Source: Topomyia yanbarensis (Eukaryota; Arthropoda; Insecta; Diptera; Culicidae). From it: a DNA stretch of 64,000 nucleotides. Below are positions 24,346 to 36,926 of this stretch, piece after piece (the stretch's first letter is position 1; the number at the start of each line of letters is the position of its first letter). A program made the translations under genes and the position numbers. Location: assembly GCF_030247195.1 (NCBI RefSeq), contig NC_080672.1, positions 82,582,113-82,646,112 of the forward strand, in the 5' to 3' direction. The notes beneath the pieces are model-generated. The model did not search any database. It was given only the letters and a program-made list of their open reading frames with translations, and was not told the origin of the DNA.

Positions 24346-27300
24346 CCTGTGCGCCGCCGCGCCACGCCGCCGCCGCCGGTAATTTTTAACGTACGCCGAC
24401 GCCGAACGGTAGATCGGCGGCGCGCCGCCGATGCATTTTTCCCGCGCCGACAATTCGCGAGCTCTAAAATTTTTGGTTCATAACTTTATCCACAAATCTA
24501 GGAACATTGTCTATGGACCGAATATACGACGTTAACTGATTCATGATTTATCACGTCTTGATAATTATTTGGTATTAGTGGTCGTCAATTGGATTACAAA
24601 ATTAAAATAATCTTGATATTTTCTCTAAAACCACTACACGACACTCGCTATATAATTCAAAGATCCATTCTTGCTTCGTCAACTGGTTATGATTGTGAGC
24701 ATATAAGTTTCAATTCACCATTCGTGTGCGTGAAATGGTCCACAAATTAAAAAAAAACTTCCGCTTTCAAGATATATGTGCCTGAAATTTACGATTATGT
24801 GCCTGATCCTAATCTTTGCACCTAATCAATTTCACTGGAACGCAGTGTATTATTCATTGATTTTTTAACCGATTCTTAATTCCTAATATGCTACACACGA
24901 TTCATGTCCGTGAAATAATTTAGAAAACTATAAGACATGTGACTCTGTGTAAAAAATCCAACGGTAAGCTCAAGACTAAAATCACGATAACACGACGAGA
25001 ATTTACGAAAATCCTTGCACGTCGTTCAATTATTGTCTGTTTTAGTCAATAAAGTTAATAAAAATCAATGTTTCATCGAGTTAAGAATTAGAATCATAAA
25101 AATATTAAACATATTCAGACACAACCACCTACTAAACATTTGAGTATAATGTCATCTTTTTTTTGCGTGAACTAGTTTTGTGATAACATAAAAATTATTT
25201 TCAATACGTGGTTTATTTATAATTGATTGAATCGTTACCTATTTAAAAAAAAAATTCTCGAAGAATAGTTGAGCAAAGTGATCTTGACTTTTCGCGACGC
25301 TGGTGCACAGATGTGGCGATGCAGAGGGTAAGATTTCTAGTCTCATAAATTATGCATCGTATGATCTAGCCCCACTCAAGAAAGATTTTCAGTGATTTGC
25401 ACCAGCCCGGTATCACAGACAAATAAGACGTAACACGAGATGAATTTTCATCACTCGTAGAAAAAAAAGGTCGATTTCAATTACAAATCGGTGGCGTTAG
25501 TGAAGAGATTTTGACACAGAGCTAAATGCGTTACTTAGTTTCCGCACCCACCTGAAAACGTTACGGTCTTTTTATTCTAATGCAAACCAAAACAAACAAT
25601 ATGGGCCGGAAATGTGAAATTCATTCTTGTCGCAGTGCCCAAGGTGGGAGTTGTTCACAACCATTTCTTAAGTTACAACACAATGCCAATCGATGACTAA
25701 GCATATAACAGTATGTTAGTAATTTAATTGATTCGGTGTATCGAATGTATGCAATGGATTAGAATTTGTTGGTCCCCGGAACTGCTGGAGAAATTGGCGG
25801 GATGCAGGTGCTACGAGAACTAGAGATACGCTCAGGCCATTTTCAATCAGACTTGTTTAGTGATCAGTTTCAACCTAACAGGAGCTAACACGTCAAGTCG
25901 TGGAATGATTATGATTGATAGTAACTGTATATTTAGGTTTCGTCAGGGTGTAGAAATGTATGATTGCAGCACATCGAGCATACTTTGGACTCAAGATAGA
26001 AGCAGATCGTACGTTGTAAGAAAATGTAGTACCAGGGAATCGTATTCCTTATCATTGTGGCGATTTTGTACTTACAAGAAGTAAAAGTAAACACCAGCCT
26101 GGAAAATGAAGTAATGTGTCTACCTTGAAAAGTGTCCTTACACGATCATTAAAAGTGACATTTCTGCGCAGTAATACCAATAATAACGCCTCGTGTTAGG
26201 GTACCTGATATCTGCGGGATTCTAAAAGAGCGATGGTAAACAACCCAGGGACAACTTGACAGATAGTGCTTGTTTCATATATGCACCACCGATTTGATGG
26301 TGGCGCTAGTATGCCTTCTCTGTATGAGTACCACGAACAACGAAACGAAAAAGTTGCAAGAGAAAAGCATGTTTCGTTACGTGTGTTATGAACGCCGTCA
26401 ATGCGGCTAGTACAACATTTAGAAAAAGCTTATTCCAAAATGTGAATAAAGAAAACTATTATTAGAGAATAAATTTATCCCTAACTGAAAACCATCAGCA
26501 AAGTTACATAAATCTTATTAATATTTAGCTGGAAGTCTGTTTTTAACAACCGGCTCTCTTACGTCCTAAACATGTTTTGGATTTCTTGTTGTGTGAAGTT
26601 TGAAATCGTTAAATCATTGGTGCTTTTTATCTCGAGAATCGTAAATGAAAAACATTTTGGCCAATGAAAGTACACCACCACCAAGCTTAACAATTCGTTT
26701 TGAATAGAATTTGTGTTTTTATCAGAATTCTAGCAGCAAAAAAAAATTACCATATCACCCCCAAAATTTGCTTATGAATTCAATATATTGGAGCTGTCAA
26801 TTGTCCCCGGGCTTACGGTAAAGATGACTAAATAGAAACAAAAAACAATGAAACGACAACAACAATTAATTTCCTCAAACAAAACAAATTTTTTTTTACC
26901 GTTGCTTAATTTCCCAAATATAGAACAATAAATAATTATTATGGGTCATTGAAACACAGTCGTTACTCTAGATTCTTCAAATTTGTCCATTGCAATCATT
27001 ATTTCATGCGAAGTCGTAGTATGCGACATCGACAATTTTTCTATTTCGTTCTTCAAATTTTACAACTGTAAAAATAGTTCCACCTTTCATTTATTATCTT
27101 GCATTTGGCAAGCAGGGTGGGCACTATTGGAGCTTCAGTTGAAAAAAAAAATTTGATATGGTTGCGAGAATAGGGATCTTTAATTTGGAAAAATTGTGCT
27201 AGTTTTTCATATGTATTGGTAGCGGGTGTCCTTACGAGTACACTCATATCATTCTTAAACCTTAATTATTCTTTTATGATTTTTAAATTTAAAAAAAAAA

Positions 27301-27977
27301 CCAAATTAAATTCAACCAGCAAACTGACAGTTGTCCTACTAAATGACGTATCTGCAAATATCTCGTTCGCCTCATTGTTAACCGGTACAGAATCCCACAC
27401 AGCATGATCTGGTACTTTGTCAATCCGCTAGCAGCCTGCCATTCAAGTTTCATCTGCAAACTATGGTAGATCTGATAAGGCAACCTATAGAGTCGTGCAA
27501 GTCGCATGGGTTTGGATGTGTTATTGTCCTAAAAGGAAACAAACTAAAAAATGTTTTTTTCAATAGTTTCGGGCCAAAAAATTTAAAAATACCTGAGATA
27601 TTAACTCACGGTACTAATCTGCATCAGAATATGCCTTAACCCGCACACCCCTAAAGATCCCTATTACATTTTGTGCAATGTGTTCAACAGATGTCGCTAG
27701 TACATCGTGGGCGATGTTTTTTTTAGATTTTCTTTAAGCTGTAACGTTTGTTTGTATGTATGAAGTCTGTTACAATAGAAACCGAAAATTTAGGAAAGGA
27801 ATTGTACAGCCAAGAATTTTTTTTTAGTTACATAGGCGTCAATATTCGTCACGCCGACACACGCCGGCGCGCCGCCGCCGGTAGGGTCCAACGGCGTGAC
27901 GCCGCCAACGCCGCCGCCGCCGGCCAAAAATGTCGCTTACGCCGCCGCCGATTAAAAATGCATCGGCGCACACCTCT
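24346..27977. mobile_element. Probable hAT-like element with CGCCG-rich ends, 3.6 kb
   Basis: The left end (CCTGTGCGCCGCCGCGCCAC) and right end (GCATCGGCGCACACCTCT) are inverted relatives. Both are followed inward by dense CGCCGCCG runs that include 'cgccgccgccggta' in both. AGTGCTG at 24339-24345 and 27978-27984 flanks the element and family S sequence resumes afterwards, so the insertion itself is clear. The TSD is 7 bp exact (7 of 8 if extended), compatible with hAT. No transposase frame is visible in the AT-rich interior. Short unrelated pieces such as 26,190-26,400 may be older nested insertions. Confidence 0.55.
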
Positions 27978-27984
27978 AGTGCTG

Positions 27985-28650
27985 AGACGCACATTGTCAC
28001 CGGGATGTTATCATGTATGCGAGAGCGCGGATGTAGGTTACGTGGATGATCGCGAATGGCTCAAGCATTTGTATGTTTGTTTGTCGCGTGTATGTGATTT
28101 CGTGTATATTAATTCGATTTTTATGTCGCCATGGATCGTGTAGTTTAGTGGATATGAGCATCATCCTTTTGATTGGACCACCTGAAGGCATTGGACTTAT
28201 GGTACCAGGGCCGAGAATAGGAATTTCCAGACGAAACCGACTCATGAACGCGTGAACACGGGCATTTGGAGGTTCACGTTTGTGAATTTATCAGTGGTAA
28301 ACCGTTCACTTAGTCACCGGGGTTTTATCCTATTTGCGAGATCGTGGGTGTGGTTGTGCGTGGATGATCGCGAAGGACTCTAGCGATTGTATGTTAATGT
28401 TTTCGTCACGTGTGCTAGTGTGTATGTAACTTCGCGTGGATACATTATTTTTATAAGCGTGTGGCCGCATGTTCGCATGTTCTTCAATGATCGTCAATTG
28501 GTCCAACTGGAGGCATGAATTTGGGCTGCTAGGATCAAGGGCAGACTTTCAGACGTGACCGATTCCTGACTGCGCGAGCGGTGGGTTGATGCTTGAGACC
28601 GCGTTAGTAAATTTTTAGGCGCAAACGTTCACTGAATTACCGGGTTCGGC
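27985..28650 (+). repeat. Family S locus 3, right part
   Basis: Unit blocks resume with 'tcaccgggatgttatcatg' and 'gtggatgatcgcgaatggct', followed by a second, internally deleted unit containing 'gatcgcgaaggactctagcg' at about 28,370. Confidence 0.7.
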
Positions 28651-29030
28651 GGTAAAACATGATGATGAGTTATGTTCTACCATAGACCATGCGGTAGACT
28701 TGGGTGAAACGCACAACTCCTACTCTGCAGAAGGCAAAGAATTCTTCACATTTCCTTTCGATCATGCCCATATGAGCCTGCCTAGTTCTAGTTTTCCGTT
28801 CTAAGTTTATAACTGATTCGCTCTAGAATACCTATCCGTCTTTCAATTTCATTGCTTTCGTTTCTCTTAGTCTCAAATGTGCCGAAAATAGCCAACAAAA
28901 TCGATACAGTAAAATGAAGACTTAGTTACTTAGTTATTTGCAATAAAGAAATTGTTGACGAGCCACCATAGAAAAATAGGGACGTGGACGAAAATAGCTA
29001 ACGATTTTTTTTACTAATTTTCCCTTATGG
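28651..29030. other. Non-coding spacer between family S and U3
   Basis: Nothing recognised. Confidence 0.4.
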
Positions 29031-29031
29031 T

Positions 29032-29312
29032 AATTTAAGATTGCATAATGCCATGCGTTTGGCTACCGAGCCAAAAGACAAGAGTTCGTTTTCGCTTTCT
29101 CGTCAGCAAACCTGAGCTTCTATATTTGCTTCCCGGGACATCACTCGGGACAAGTTAGTTGAACGTTCACATGTGTCGTGCAAACTGTTTGGATTTTTGT
29201 TTTTGTGTCAAACTAGTGCTAATTTGGGTACTAGTTTGGATACATCGTCTAACTAGACACCCAGATGGTGCTAGTTACTGACGCGATGAATTCGAAACAC
29301 AAAAAATAAAAC
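29032..29312 (+). repeat. Repeat family U3, copy
   Basis: Near-identical in order to 62,650-62,935: 'ccaaaagacaagagttcgtt', 'cgctttctcgtcagcaaacc', 'tgcttcccgggacatcactc', 'tgctaatttgggtactagtt', 'ctaactagacacccagatgg' and 'gatgaattcgaaacacaaaa'. Non-coding. Confidence 0.65.
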
Positions 29313-29725
29313 TTTTTTTAAATTGTCCTACTGGAGATGTAGCGCTAGGTTCTCGGAAGGGCTCTCCGTCAAAATTAGACACCACAATTGCAGGCGAGAT
29401 GGGAAATGTCACCCACTAAAATACTGCTTTAGGCCAATTGCAGCGGGTCGTGATTCTGGATGTGATATTCATTGTACGATTCAGATATGTGCAGGAATAG
29501 GGATTTCGCGAGAGCGTGTATCATCGCCAAGGACTCGAGCGTTTGTACGTTTATGTATTCGATTGCGTGTGCGTTTGGATGTCACGTGTGTTAACGTGTA
29601 TGTAATTTCGCGTGTATAAATTCTATTTTAGGACAGTGTCCTTTCGTATATTCACGTGTGTTCTTGGATGATCGCGCGCGGATCGTCAATCTGTGCTACA
29701 AGAAAATGAGTTCTTCCATATCACT

Positions 29726-29893
29726 ACACACTTATTCACTTGATTTACATTCAAGTACATGTAAAAATTCACAATTCTTCAACCGAGTTTTACATCAAAA
29801 GACGCCATATTTTGTTTCAAGTGTTAAGACATGTAAAATTGTATAATTAGAGAGCAAAATTCGATGCATCCAATGTAATTCTCATTATTTTCT
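29726..29893. mobile_element. Small TA-flanked MITE, about 165 bp
   Basis: Uninterrupted family S copies read 'cactagag..cccggtc'. Here the sequence after 'cacta' departs with CACACTTATTCACTT and returns after TTCTAAGTGTGTG followed by TAGTTCCC. The ends are inverted relatives (CACACTTA) and TA borders both sides, as for Tc1/mariner-type MITEs. The ends are ambiguous by 2 bp. Confidence 0.5.
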
Positions 29894-29934
29894 AAGTGTG
29901 TGTAGTTCCCTGTCATGTCGCCATGGAACGTGTT

Positions 29935-29942
29935 GTCTAGTG
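29935..29942 (+). repeat. TSD left, GTCTAGTG
   Basis: Exact duplicate of 31047-31054 across the hAT-like element. Confidence 0.9.
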
Positions 29943-31046
29943 CAGTGATTCTCAACCTGGCGTCCGCGGAACTCTAGAGGGCCGTAAAAAGGTCTATGGG
30001 TGTCTGCGAAGATGGATATCTTTTCCGGTTAGGTACTGAAATTTAAAGCTTTTTGCAATAAACAGAAATTTATATATTGATATCAAACAAAATCGATTTT
30101 TAGAAACTGTATTATATCGAGTAAATGAACCAGCCACAAAAAAATTCCTGTAAAGCGGGAAAATATAATTTTGATTGACTTGAGAAAATCTCTTTCACTC
30201 ACAGTCATGTACTGTTGAATTGTTACTAAAAGTAAAAACGGATCTTAATCTCAAGACATTGACCTATATACAGTTACACCACGTGAGAAACTGTGTATAG
30301 AGATAACATTTAAAAGTTTAGCCCAGGCAGAAAGTTTCATTACGAAGAACAGCATGCAACACTGCATCGAAAATGACAACGTTGAAACCAAGATCCTGAA
30401 TATATGGATGACGATAAAATTGAGGTGCGCCTGAACGACCAAGCGCCGCGCAGGAGGAAAAATGTGCAGCGTTGGAAATGCCCAACGACGTTCGTGTTAT
30501 AAAAATGCGGTTGGTAAACAACACTGTGCGCCTACCCTGGCCAGATTCCTACGTGCCAGTCTTGTAACCAGGCGGCACATTACGGAAAACAATACCTCGA
30601 AGTCGCTAAGAAAAATCACCCTGCTACAACCAACACGAAAAAAAAAAACATTTTTCAGCAGATGTGACTAAAACACAATCAATCGGCCAACTAATTTACT
30701 TCCTGTACCGAAAACGAAATAACAACGATTGATGTAGTTTCTCCAAATCAGCAACCAGCACAATAAATGCGGAATTACGATAGCCACCCGTAAGAGCAAG
30801 AAACAAAAAAGAACTTCGAACACCTTGAAAGCTGTACCGAACAAGACATGAGCGCTAACAATAACGTAAGAGAAGGCTAATGAATTGTGGACAACACAGT
30901 TAATGCATTAGCGCGAAGAAAAGGGTTCTCAACACGCAGCAGAAAGCTTCAAGCACAAAACCCTCCTGTCCGCAGTAACTTTGTGTGGGGGTCCGAGAGA
31001 GTGATTTCGAAGGGGTCCGTGATACGAAGAAGATTGAGAACCGCTG
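29943..31046. mobile_element. Non-autonomous hAT-like element, 1,104 bp
   Basis: The left end CAGTGATTCTCAACCTGG is the inverted relative of the right end AGATTGAGAACCGCTG. This is the CAGnGGTTCTCAA terminus typical of the hAT superfamily. A perfect 8-bp TSD (GTCTAGTG) flanks it. 'ctctagagggccgtaaaaaggt' near the left and 'gggtccg' near the right follow the same subterminal theme. Interior frames do not resemble a hAT transposase, so it is probably a deletion derivative. Confidence 0.85.
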
Positions 31047-31054
31047 GTCTAGTG
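31047..31054 (+). repeat. TSD right, GTCTAGTG
   Basis: Exact copy of the left TSD, followed by family S sequence 'gatatgag'. Confidence 0.9.
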
Positions 31055-31699
31055 GATATGAGTGTTATTTTTTAATTGGTCCAAATGAACATATGGCACT
31101 AAGTTGCCAGGACGGGATGGGGGGGGGGGGGGGTAAAGATTTCCGAATGTGACCGATTCATAATGGCGCGAATAGGGACCGCGTTTGTAACTTAAAACGT
31201 CCACCTTATTACAAGGGTATTATCAAGTTTTCGTGATCGCGGGCGTAGGTGTGCGTGTATGATCGCGAAGGGCTTAAACATTCGTATATTAGCGTGTATG
31301 TAGCTTCGCGTGTATAAATTGGATGGCGGACAGACAGTGTTTAGGTTTTGGTGTACAGTTCAGATTCTGACAGGGAGTGAGTTACACCATATCACTAGAA
31401 CATGTTGTCCAGTGGATATGAGAGCTATCTTTTTTTAATTGGTCCAATTGAAGACATGGACCTGGACTGCTGGAACAGAGGATGGAGACTTCCGGGAGTG
31501 ACCGATTTAGGGTAGCGCGAGCGCGGGAGTTTGTAGGTACAGGCTTTAGACCGCATTTGAAAATTTATAAGTGCTTAGGCGTTCCCCTTATCACCAGGAT
31601 GTTATCATGGTTGCGAGAGCGCGGGTGTAGGTTGCGTGGATGGTCGCGAAGGGCTCAAGCATTTGTATGTTCGCGTTTGTGACTATTTTTGTGTTATCG

Positions 31700-32930
31700 C
31701 GCAGGCCACGAGCGTTTGCATGTTTGGAATGGGAGAGATTGTATATGTTTATGAGAGAATATGCAATTAATTGTGTTAGTGAGTCGATGTACGAATCTAA
31801 TTTAAAATATAGTAATAAAAGGAAACATACCATGCCGAAGATTCAAAGAAGTTAATTAGAAGTGTATAAATTCACCAATATTATTTTCGGTATACATGAG
31901 TGGTGGAAAAGCAAACTAATATCAATAGAACAGAAACAAACTAACGAAGTAGAAGAAAAGAACACATGCAATATGCAAACTACTTGAACTCGTTTAAAGC
32001 CCAGGAAATGATGTTTATTTACCAGTAACGATAATTACAAATCCGTTAGAATTTTGTAATGCTATGCTGACCGGGAATGCATGATTCACGTGCGTCGGTA
32101 AACTAATCGTACCCTAATTTATCTATTCCGGTCTTCCCGAATGAGTCGAATGGAATGGACGAATTGCATACCCGTAAAAAGTGACGAACTAATCTTGGGA
32201 ATTCATTCCCTGATTCAGCTGTCACAAATACTCAGACGAACACAGAATAGTACATAACACAGTACACTAGTACTAAAAGCTACATTTATTACAAAACGAC
32301 CACTAACAGCTTTCTACTTTTGAATTTATTTTATTAGCCTGTGCACGAAGACGAAATCGACCGATAAATCGACACACAATGACTCCCACTGCAAGCCGTG
32401 TCCTCCAACACCGCCATTAAACTGTGGAACAATATTTGCAAACACGGGCCACAACAAAAGTCAATCCACATCGACCCGCCAGCGCGTACAGGCTAGTGGT
32501 TGATTGTTAGTTTGGACAGGTGCAGAGTATGAAAAACACAAAACATAAAAAGGCCCCTAAGCCATCTCGGTCTCCTCGATACACCACTATCGAGCTGTAA
32601 TGCAATAACCATCTCAACAGCAATTATCTGCCAGAGATTCTTTAGCACCAATGCACGAAATATGCTTCATGATGTTTGCAATACCGTCAAACCCATCAAT
32701 CAAGGGGAGAGAACTTCCTTGGGAGAAGTTATTGATCTGTTGTTGAATTGATGTCTGAGTCAGTTTTGCATGGGGCCTCACAACACATGGAACAGTGGTT
32801 TTTTTCTGGCTAAAATCGTGCGATCTATTAATTACGCCTAAATCGTTACATTTGGATCGGATATTTTGTGGATATTACAAGCCCTTTTATATGGTGTTAT
32901 TATTTTAATAATTAGTCTCTCTAAAAGTGA
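31700..32930. other. Non-coding, nothing recognised
   Basis: No coding motif or element boundary is visible. Confidence 0.4.
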
Positions 32931-33690
32931 GATATACTTACGAACTTCGTGCATATATTAAAACTATGTCTTCGGCAAAGTTGTAGAGCAAGCTTTTGCC
33001 AACATCTTCGCTGAAGACACAAAATCGTTATCTTTAATGTCTTCAATATTATTGCTGGTTGTTTGTGGCTGATCCCTTTAAAGCTAAATAAGTTTTATTA
33101 CTTTTTAAATATCATTCTGACAAGTTCGATGTATATTGTAAAAAGGCTTAATAATCAAAATGAACAAGTTTCTGCGTTACAACATTGGCTGATCTCGTGT
33201 ATTTTCGAAGTATTAGACAATTTTTGAAAAATATGTTTCAAATAATGATTGGTTGTTTACGGTGAAACGGCTATGTTTACGTCAACAGTGTTTTCAGGAT
33301 ACTATCATTTTCGAGATTAATCCTCCTATAAGTGAGACTTTTCAACCAATCATTTTTTTATAAAAGAAATGAGCTAACATCTTTGCAAAAATTGTGGAGA
33401 TTGCTTTCACGAATATCTTTGCTGAACACACGAATTCTCTTATTTAACCGCTTAAGAAGTTATAGCTCGTTATATCTGGATGACCCCCAAAAATATATTT
33501 CCTCAACATCTTGTCAATTATCATTCCTACGGGTTTCTTATATTCAGCGAAGTTATTTCAATCATAAAAATACACAATGTTTATTAATACATCATTTTAC
33601 TTATTTCGAGTATTTTCGAAGATGTTGGACATTTTTTAGAATAACAAACAGTTATTGAAAATCGTATATAACTCTACTGGAAACAACAAG
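32930..33690 (+). repeat. Two diverged direct repeats of an AT-rich module, about 380-bp unit
   Basis: Unit 1 has 'aaaagtgagatatactt', TCTTCGGCAAAGTTGTAG (32969-32986), 'aacatcttcgctgaagacac' and 'atcattctgacaag'. Unit 2, from about 33,310, has 'tataagtgagactt', 'tttgcaaaaattgtggag', 'atatctttgctgaacacac' and 'atcattcctac' in the same order. No coding function. Confidence 0.55.
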
Positions 33691-34057
33691 AGACAAGCGA
33701 ACTTTGTTGAGTTTTATAGTGTAGATATAGCGTATCTAATTGCAACTAGTGCTAGCTGCTCGTTTTGGCCCGTTCAAAAGTTATTACTTTTAAAACTTTT
33801 GCCAATTTTACCCAAATATGCCCAATAACTTCTAAACTGCAAGAGACCGATTATCTCTTCTGGAAAGATACGTACCTTGATAAGGCAAACAATTTTCTGC
33901 AACATACTGAAGCTTTATCTACGATATTTAATGTTGGTAAAAACAAGTTCTGAAGACTTTATCTTGGTTTTTGAACTGTGAAAAAAATTGTAGCAAATAT
34001 TTTACTTCAAGGGAGATTAATCACTATAACTTTCTCATCGAAACGAGGGTTTTTTTA
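33691..34057. other. Non-coding, nothing recognised
   Basis: AT-rich. Probably more of the same diverged module. Confidence 0.3.
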
Positions 34058-34217
34058 TTTTGATTATAGAGGTTTCAATCTTAGGATCATTTGCCTCTTT
34101 TCGGGTTAGCGAAATCTCTTTTGGAAAAATCTCTAACCCTATGTGGGGGGTTTGGAAGCGAACCCAGGTGAGCTGCGTACATGGCAATCGCTTTACCAAC
34201 TACGCTATGCCCGTCCC
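34058..34217 (-). mobile_element. tRNA-derived SINE (Feilai-like?)
   Basis: On the minus strand a tRNA-like head carries an A box TAGCGTAGTTGG (34196-34207) and a B box GGTTCGCTTCC (34154-34164, one deviation from consensus). A conserved body with 'ctaaccc' and 'aagaggcaaatgatc' follows, then the tail 'cctctataatcaaaataaaa'. Two other copies (58,968 and a relic at 16,890) share body and tail. The pol III boxes make the SINE call firm. The Feilai name is from memory and unverified. Confidence 0.7.
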
Positions 34218-34469
34218 AAACAAAATGAAGGTCTTAGATCTTCATAAACCATCCTAAAAGACATCATTGCTGTACGCTGGACCGTTTTCGGGTGAATAAT
34301 TTCTCGCACGTTTTTGGCAATAAGAACTATTGTGCATGGTGGTGAATTAGTAGTCGATTTCAACGAAGTTTTTTTTTTGCGAAATATTGGTTGGATTTCG
34401 CTAAATAGTATTTTTGAAAGAATTTTAGTATATAATATGAGTAATCTTTTAACTAGAAAATTTTAATTC

Positions 34470-34810
34470 TACATTTCACCATATAGAGGGCGCCAATACT
34501 AACTTTTCTACGAAAAGAGAGAGAAATGTGGTGTCTTCTACAAAGTTGTAGTACAAATCCAGTTAAACCCAACCATTGTTTCGAAAAAAATAAAGCTCGT
34601 GAGAATCGACTTCTGATTCACCACCATGTGGTGGCCCCGTGCAAAACTGACTCAGACGCCACTTCATTGAAAGTTTAATAACTTCTCTGGAAGTTGGTTT
34701 GATTTGCAGTCTTCGACAAAGTTGTAGGCAATAAAATCATCTTTCTGATTCTCTATTGCAGTGATAAACTGTTGTATACAGTGCCACATAGCGGTGAAAT
34801 GTAATTTTGT
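34470..34810. repeat. AT-rich module with two 'cttcNNcaaagttgtag' motifs
   Basis: TCTTCTACAAAGTTGTAG (34534-34551) and TCTTCGACAAAGTTGTAG (34710-34727) sit between an inverted pair, 'tttcaccatatagagggcgc' at the left and 'gtgccacatagcggtgaaat' at the right. This suggests a decayed inverted-repeat element. Confidence 0.45.
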
Positions 34811-35159
34811 ACGATTTTTTCATGTAAATTGTCGGAAAATCTCATACGAACCACGATCATCCTGGTCCGATAGCTAGACTTATCCGATTTGATCAAATCA
34901 AATTTGGACCACAGACTCCTGGTGGGCTTAGGAATCGACCCAAAGGTGGGCCGATTTTGTTCTCAAATTAATTTTTTTCTGGACAGTCTGCTGTGCAATG
35001 ATCAAAAAATTCATGTTCAATTACCAGTGAAACTTGAACAAAACGTAGTTCAACCTATTTTGATTAATCAAACCCGTATTTATTAACCCCGCGACAATCT
35101 TATACCGTTAGTACACGTTGATACATACAAACGGTAAGCAAAAACCGCCCCAAGCTACA
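34811..35159. other. Non-coding, nothing recognised
   Basis: A short plus-strand frame at 34,889-35,086 has no recognisable domain. Confidence 0.35.
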
Positions 35160-35950
35160 CATCACAACCCCGTCAACCGAACCCGCCGGAAGAACATGAT
35201 TTCAGGTGAGTCGCAACTATCTTTAAACATCCACGTAAACAATCTCCGCGCATCGCGTATCGGTGCACTCGATCCGTAACAGGAACTGTCACACCCAGGC
35301 CGACAAAATGTAGTAAAAGATCTATCAAACAGCTAGCCAAGATCTCCCACGAGTTGTTCGCGTACTGTCGTACATTAAGCGAAACCATTGCCGCCGCCAC
35401 CACCGCCGCGTCCTCGCTTAGTGCCCAGAATGACACCCGGCAGGCACACCTGAAATCCGCGAGTGGCGCGTGCATTCGCGAGACTTTACCCGGTTACCAA
35501 AATATACAGCGAAATTGTTGCTTTTGATGGTAGTGGTGGTGGTGGTGTCAGTGCAACATCAACAAGGTGTGTGCGCTCATGCAGTTTAGCTGCCTCGTTA
35601 CAATGTATGTTAACCGAACCGATCAGATAAGCCACGGATGGCGGCTTCTCCGGTTCCCAAAACTAAGGGCCGGGCCGGGTTGGGTTCTCGGGGGCTGGGG
35701 ACAATGAGACTATAAATCCAAAGCTCGCTCCATCGTCGGCGCGATCGGGCGCATAGATTTGCCCGTTACATCAGACGTATTTACATACAGGCGGCGCGCT
35801 GCAACAAAGTAGCAGCGATTTGGATGTTGTTGTTGCGATAAAGCCAAACAGATGTCGGCCGGTCGGTTACTGGCAACAGCGCAGGGGCAACAGGTCAAAA
35901 TTGCGGCCGGGTTTATAGCTGATACACGGTTCCGCATTCACGTAAATTAT
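35160..35950. other. GC-richer block, function unknown
   Basis: Composition changes sharply against the flanks, with a GTGGTGGTGGTGGTG run near 35,530 and several GGCCGG and CCGCC groups. Minus-strand frames at 35,173-35,475 and 35,710-35,937 are open but unrecognised. It could be a promoter or untranslated exon of a host gene. Confidence 0.25.
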
Positions 35951-36006
35951 AGGGCGATCCTAGTTGGTGTCATGGCGATGGCGACGTTTGGTCGATGACA
36001 TGATCA

Positions 36007-36011
36007 CATTT
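36007..36011 (+). repeat. TSD left, CATTT
   Basis: The 5-bp duplicate matches 40211-40215 exactly. 5-bp TSDs are the rule for Transib transposons. Confidence 0.85.
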
Positions 36012-36925
36012 CACAGTGGTCCAGATCGCTAATTTAGGAGGAATTTTTACTTTCTGACAAACCTGTATAATTTAGCCGTATCATGTCTTAGGATGAATTT
36101 GTGTACTTTAGAAGATGCTTCTTTTTATTGGAATAGTTATTAGGGTGGTTCTAATTTATCTAAAATACGATAATAAACTTTTTACTGATGAAAGATAGAG
36201 CTCCACAGTCTTCCACAAAGTTGTAAAGTAACTTATTTTGAATAAATTTGTTGAACATATTAAAGCTCTATCTCTTTTAGTTTTTGTTAGACAAGAAATT
36301 TAAAAAAAAAGATTAGGGTGTTCCTGAAAAAAACGTTTTTTTAGTATAACTTTCGTATCTTTTACTTTTTGTTAACACAACCTTTGTACAGCTTATTGAA
36401 AACTTCAAGCCGAGTATTTTTCTCCAAGACACCGAAGGTCTAACTTTTTTCTTTAAAAAGTTATGGACACTTTTCGTTAAAAAAATAGCCTATTTCAAGG
36501 CTCAATATCGCTGATGCGGGCACCTAAAATTGAATTCTGTTTCCACCACATGAAAGACCATACTTATTAGTATATTTGAGCAAAAATTGGCGAATACGAT
36601 ATTTTTTTAAAATTTGCAATTTAGATTTAAAGTTTGTAGTTTTGCAGGTTCAACGCATTAAAGCATTTACACACATATCGTTGTATTATGAAAAAAGCCA
36701 CTTTCAAATATCATTCTCTCATCGCAGCAAGCTTTGCATAAGTGAAACGACTGTCAAAAAAGGTTTCTGATTTTATTCGTTTTAAATAAAACTAGTAAAT
36801 ATGGATATTAGTCGAAGAGGGTTGGCGAATTTGCTTATTGCTGGTAAAAAGACAGATGAACTGCTTAAGTTCATTACAAGTAGTAATCCAAATGTAAAAT
36901 TGAGACTTGTTAATGTTCGAAAGAA
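36012..36925 (+). repeat. Left arm: inverted copy of the element's 5' end
   Basis: Almost identical to the reverse complement of 39297-40210. A 64-codon stretch at 36576-36770 translates identically to its counterpart at 39452-39646. It includes the first 40 or so codons of the transposase on the plus strand (ATG at 36801, MDISRRGLANLLIAGKKTDE), differing from the working copy by R-to-G near codon 7 and diverging at about 36,926. Near identity implies recent duplication or gene conversion. Confidence 0.88.
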
Positions 36926-36926
36926 A

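Larger units (their letters stand above)
29325..31690 (+). repeat. Family S locus 4 (interrupted twice)
   Basis: Leader 'gtcctactggagatgtagcg', then units. Anchors at about 29,540, 31,275 and 31,655 are 457 and 380 bp apart after removal of a small TA-flanked insertion and a hAT-like element. A G16 run lies at about 31,118. Confidence 0.75.

Noticed and set aside
32754..32810. 'aacagtggttt' as a third Transib end
   Set aside because: The first base differs from CACAGTG and there is no inverted partner or 5-bp TSD.
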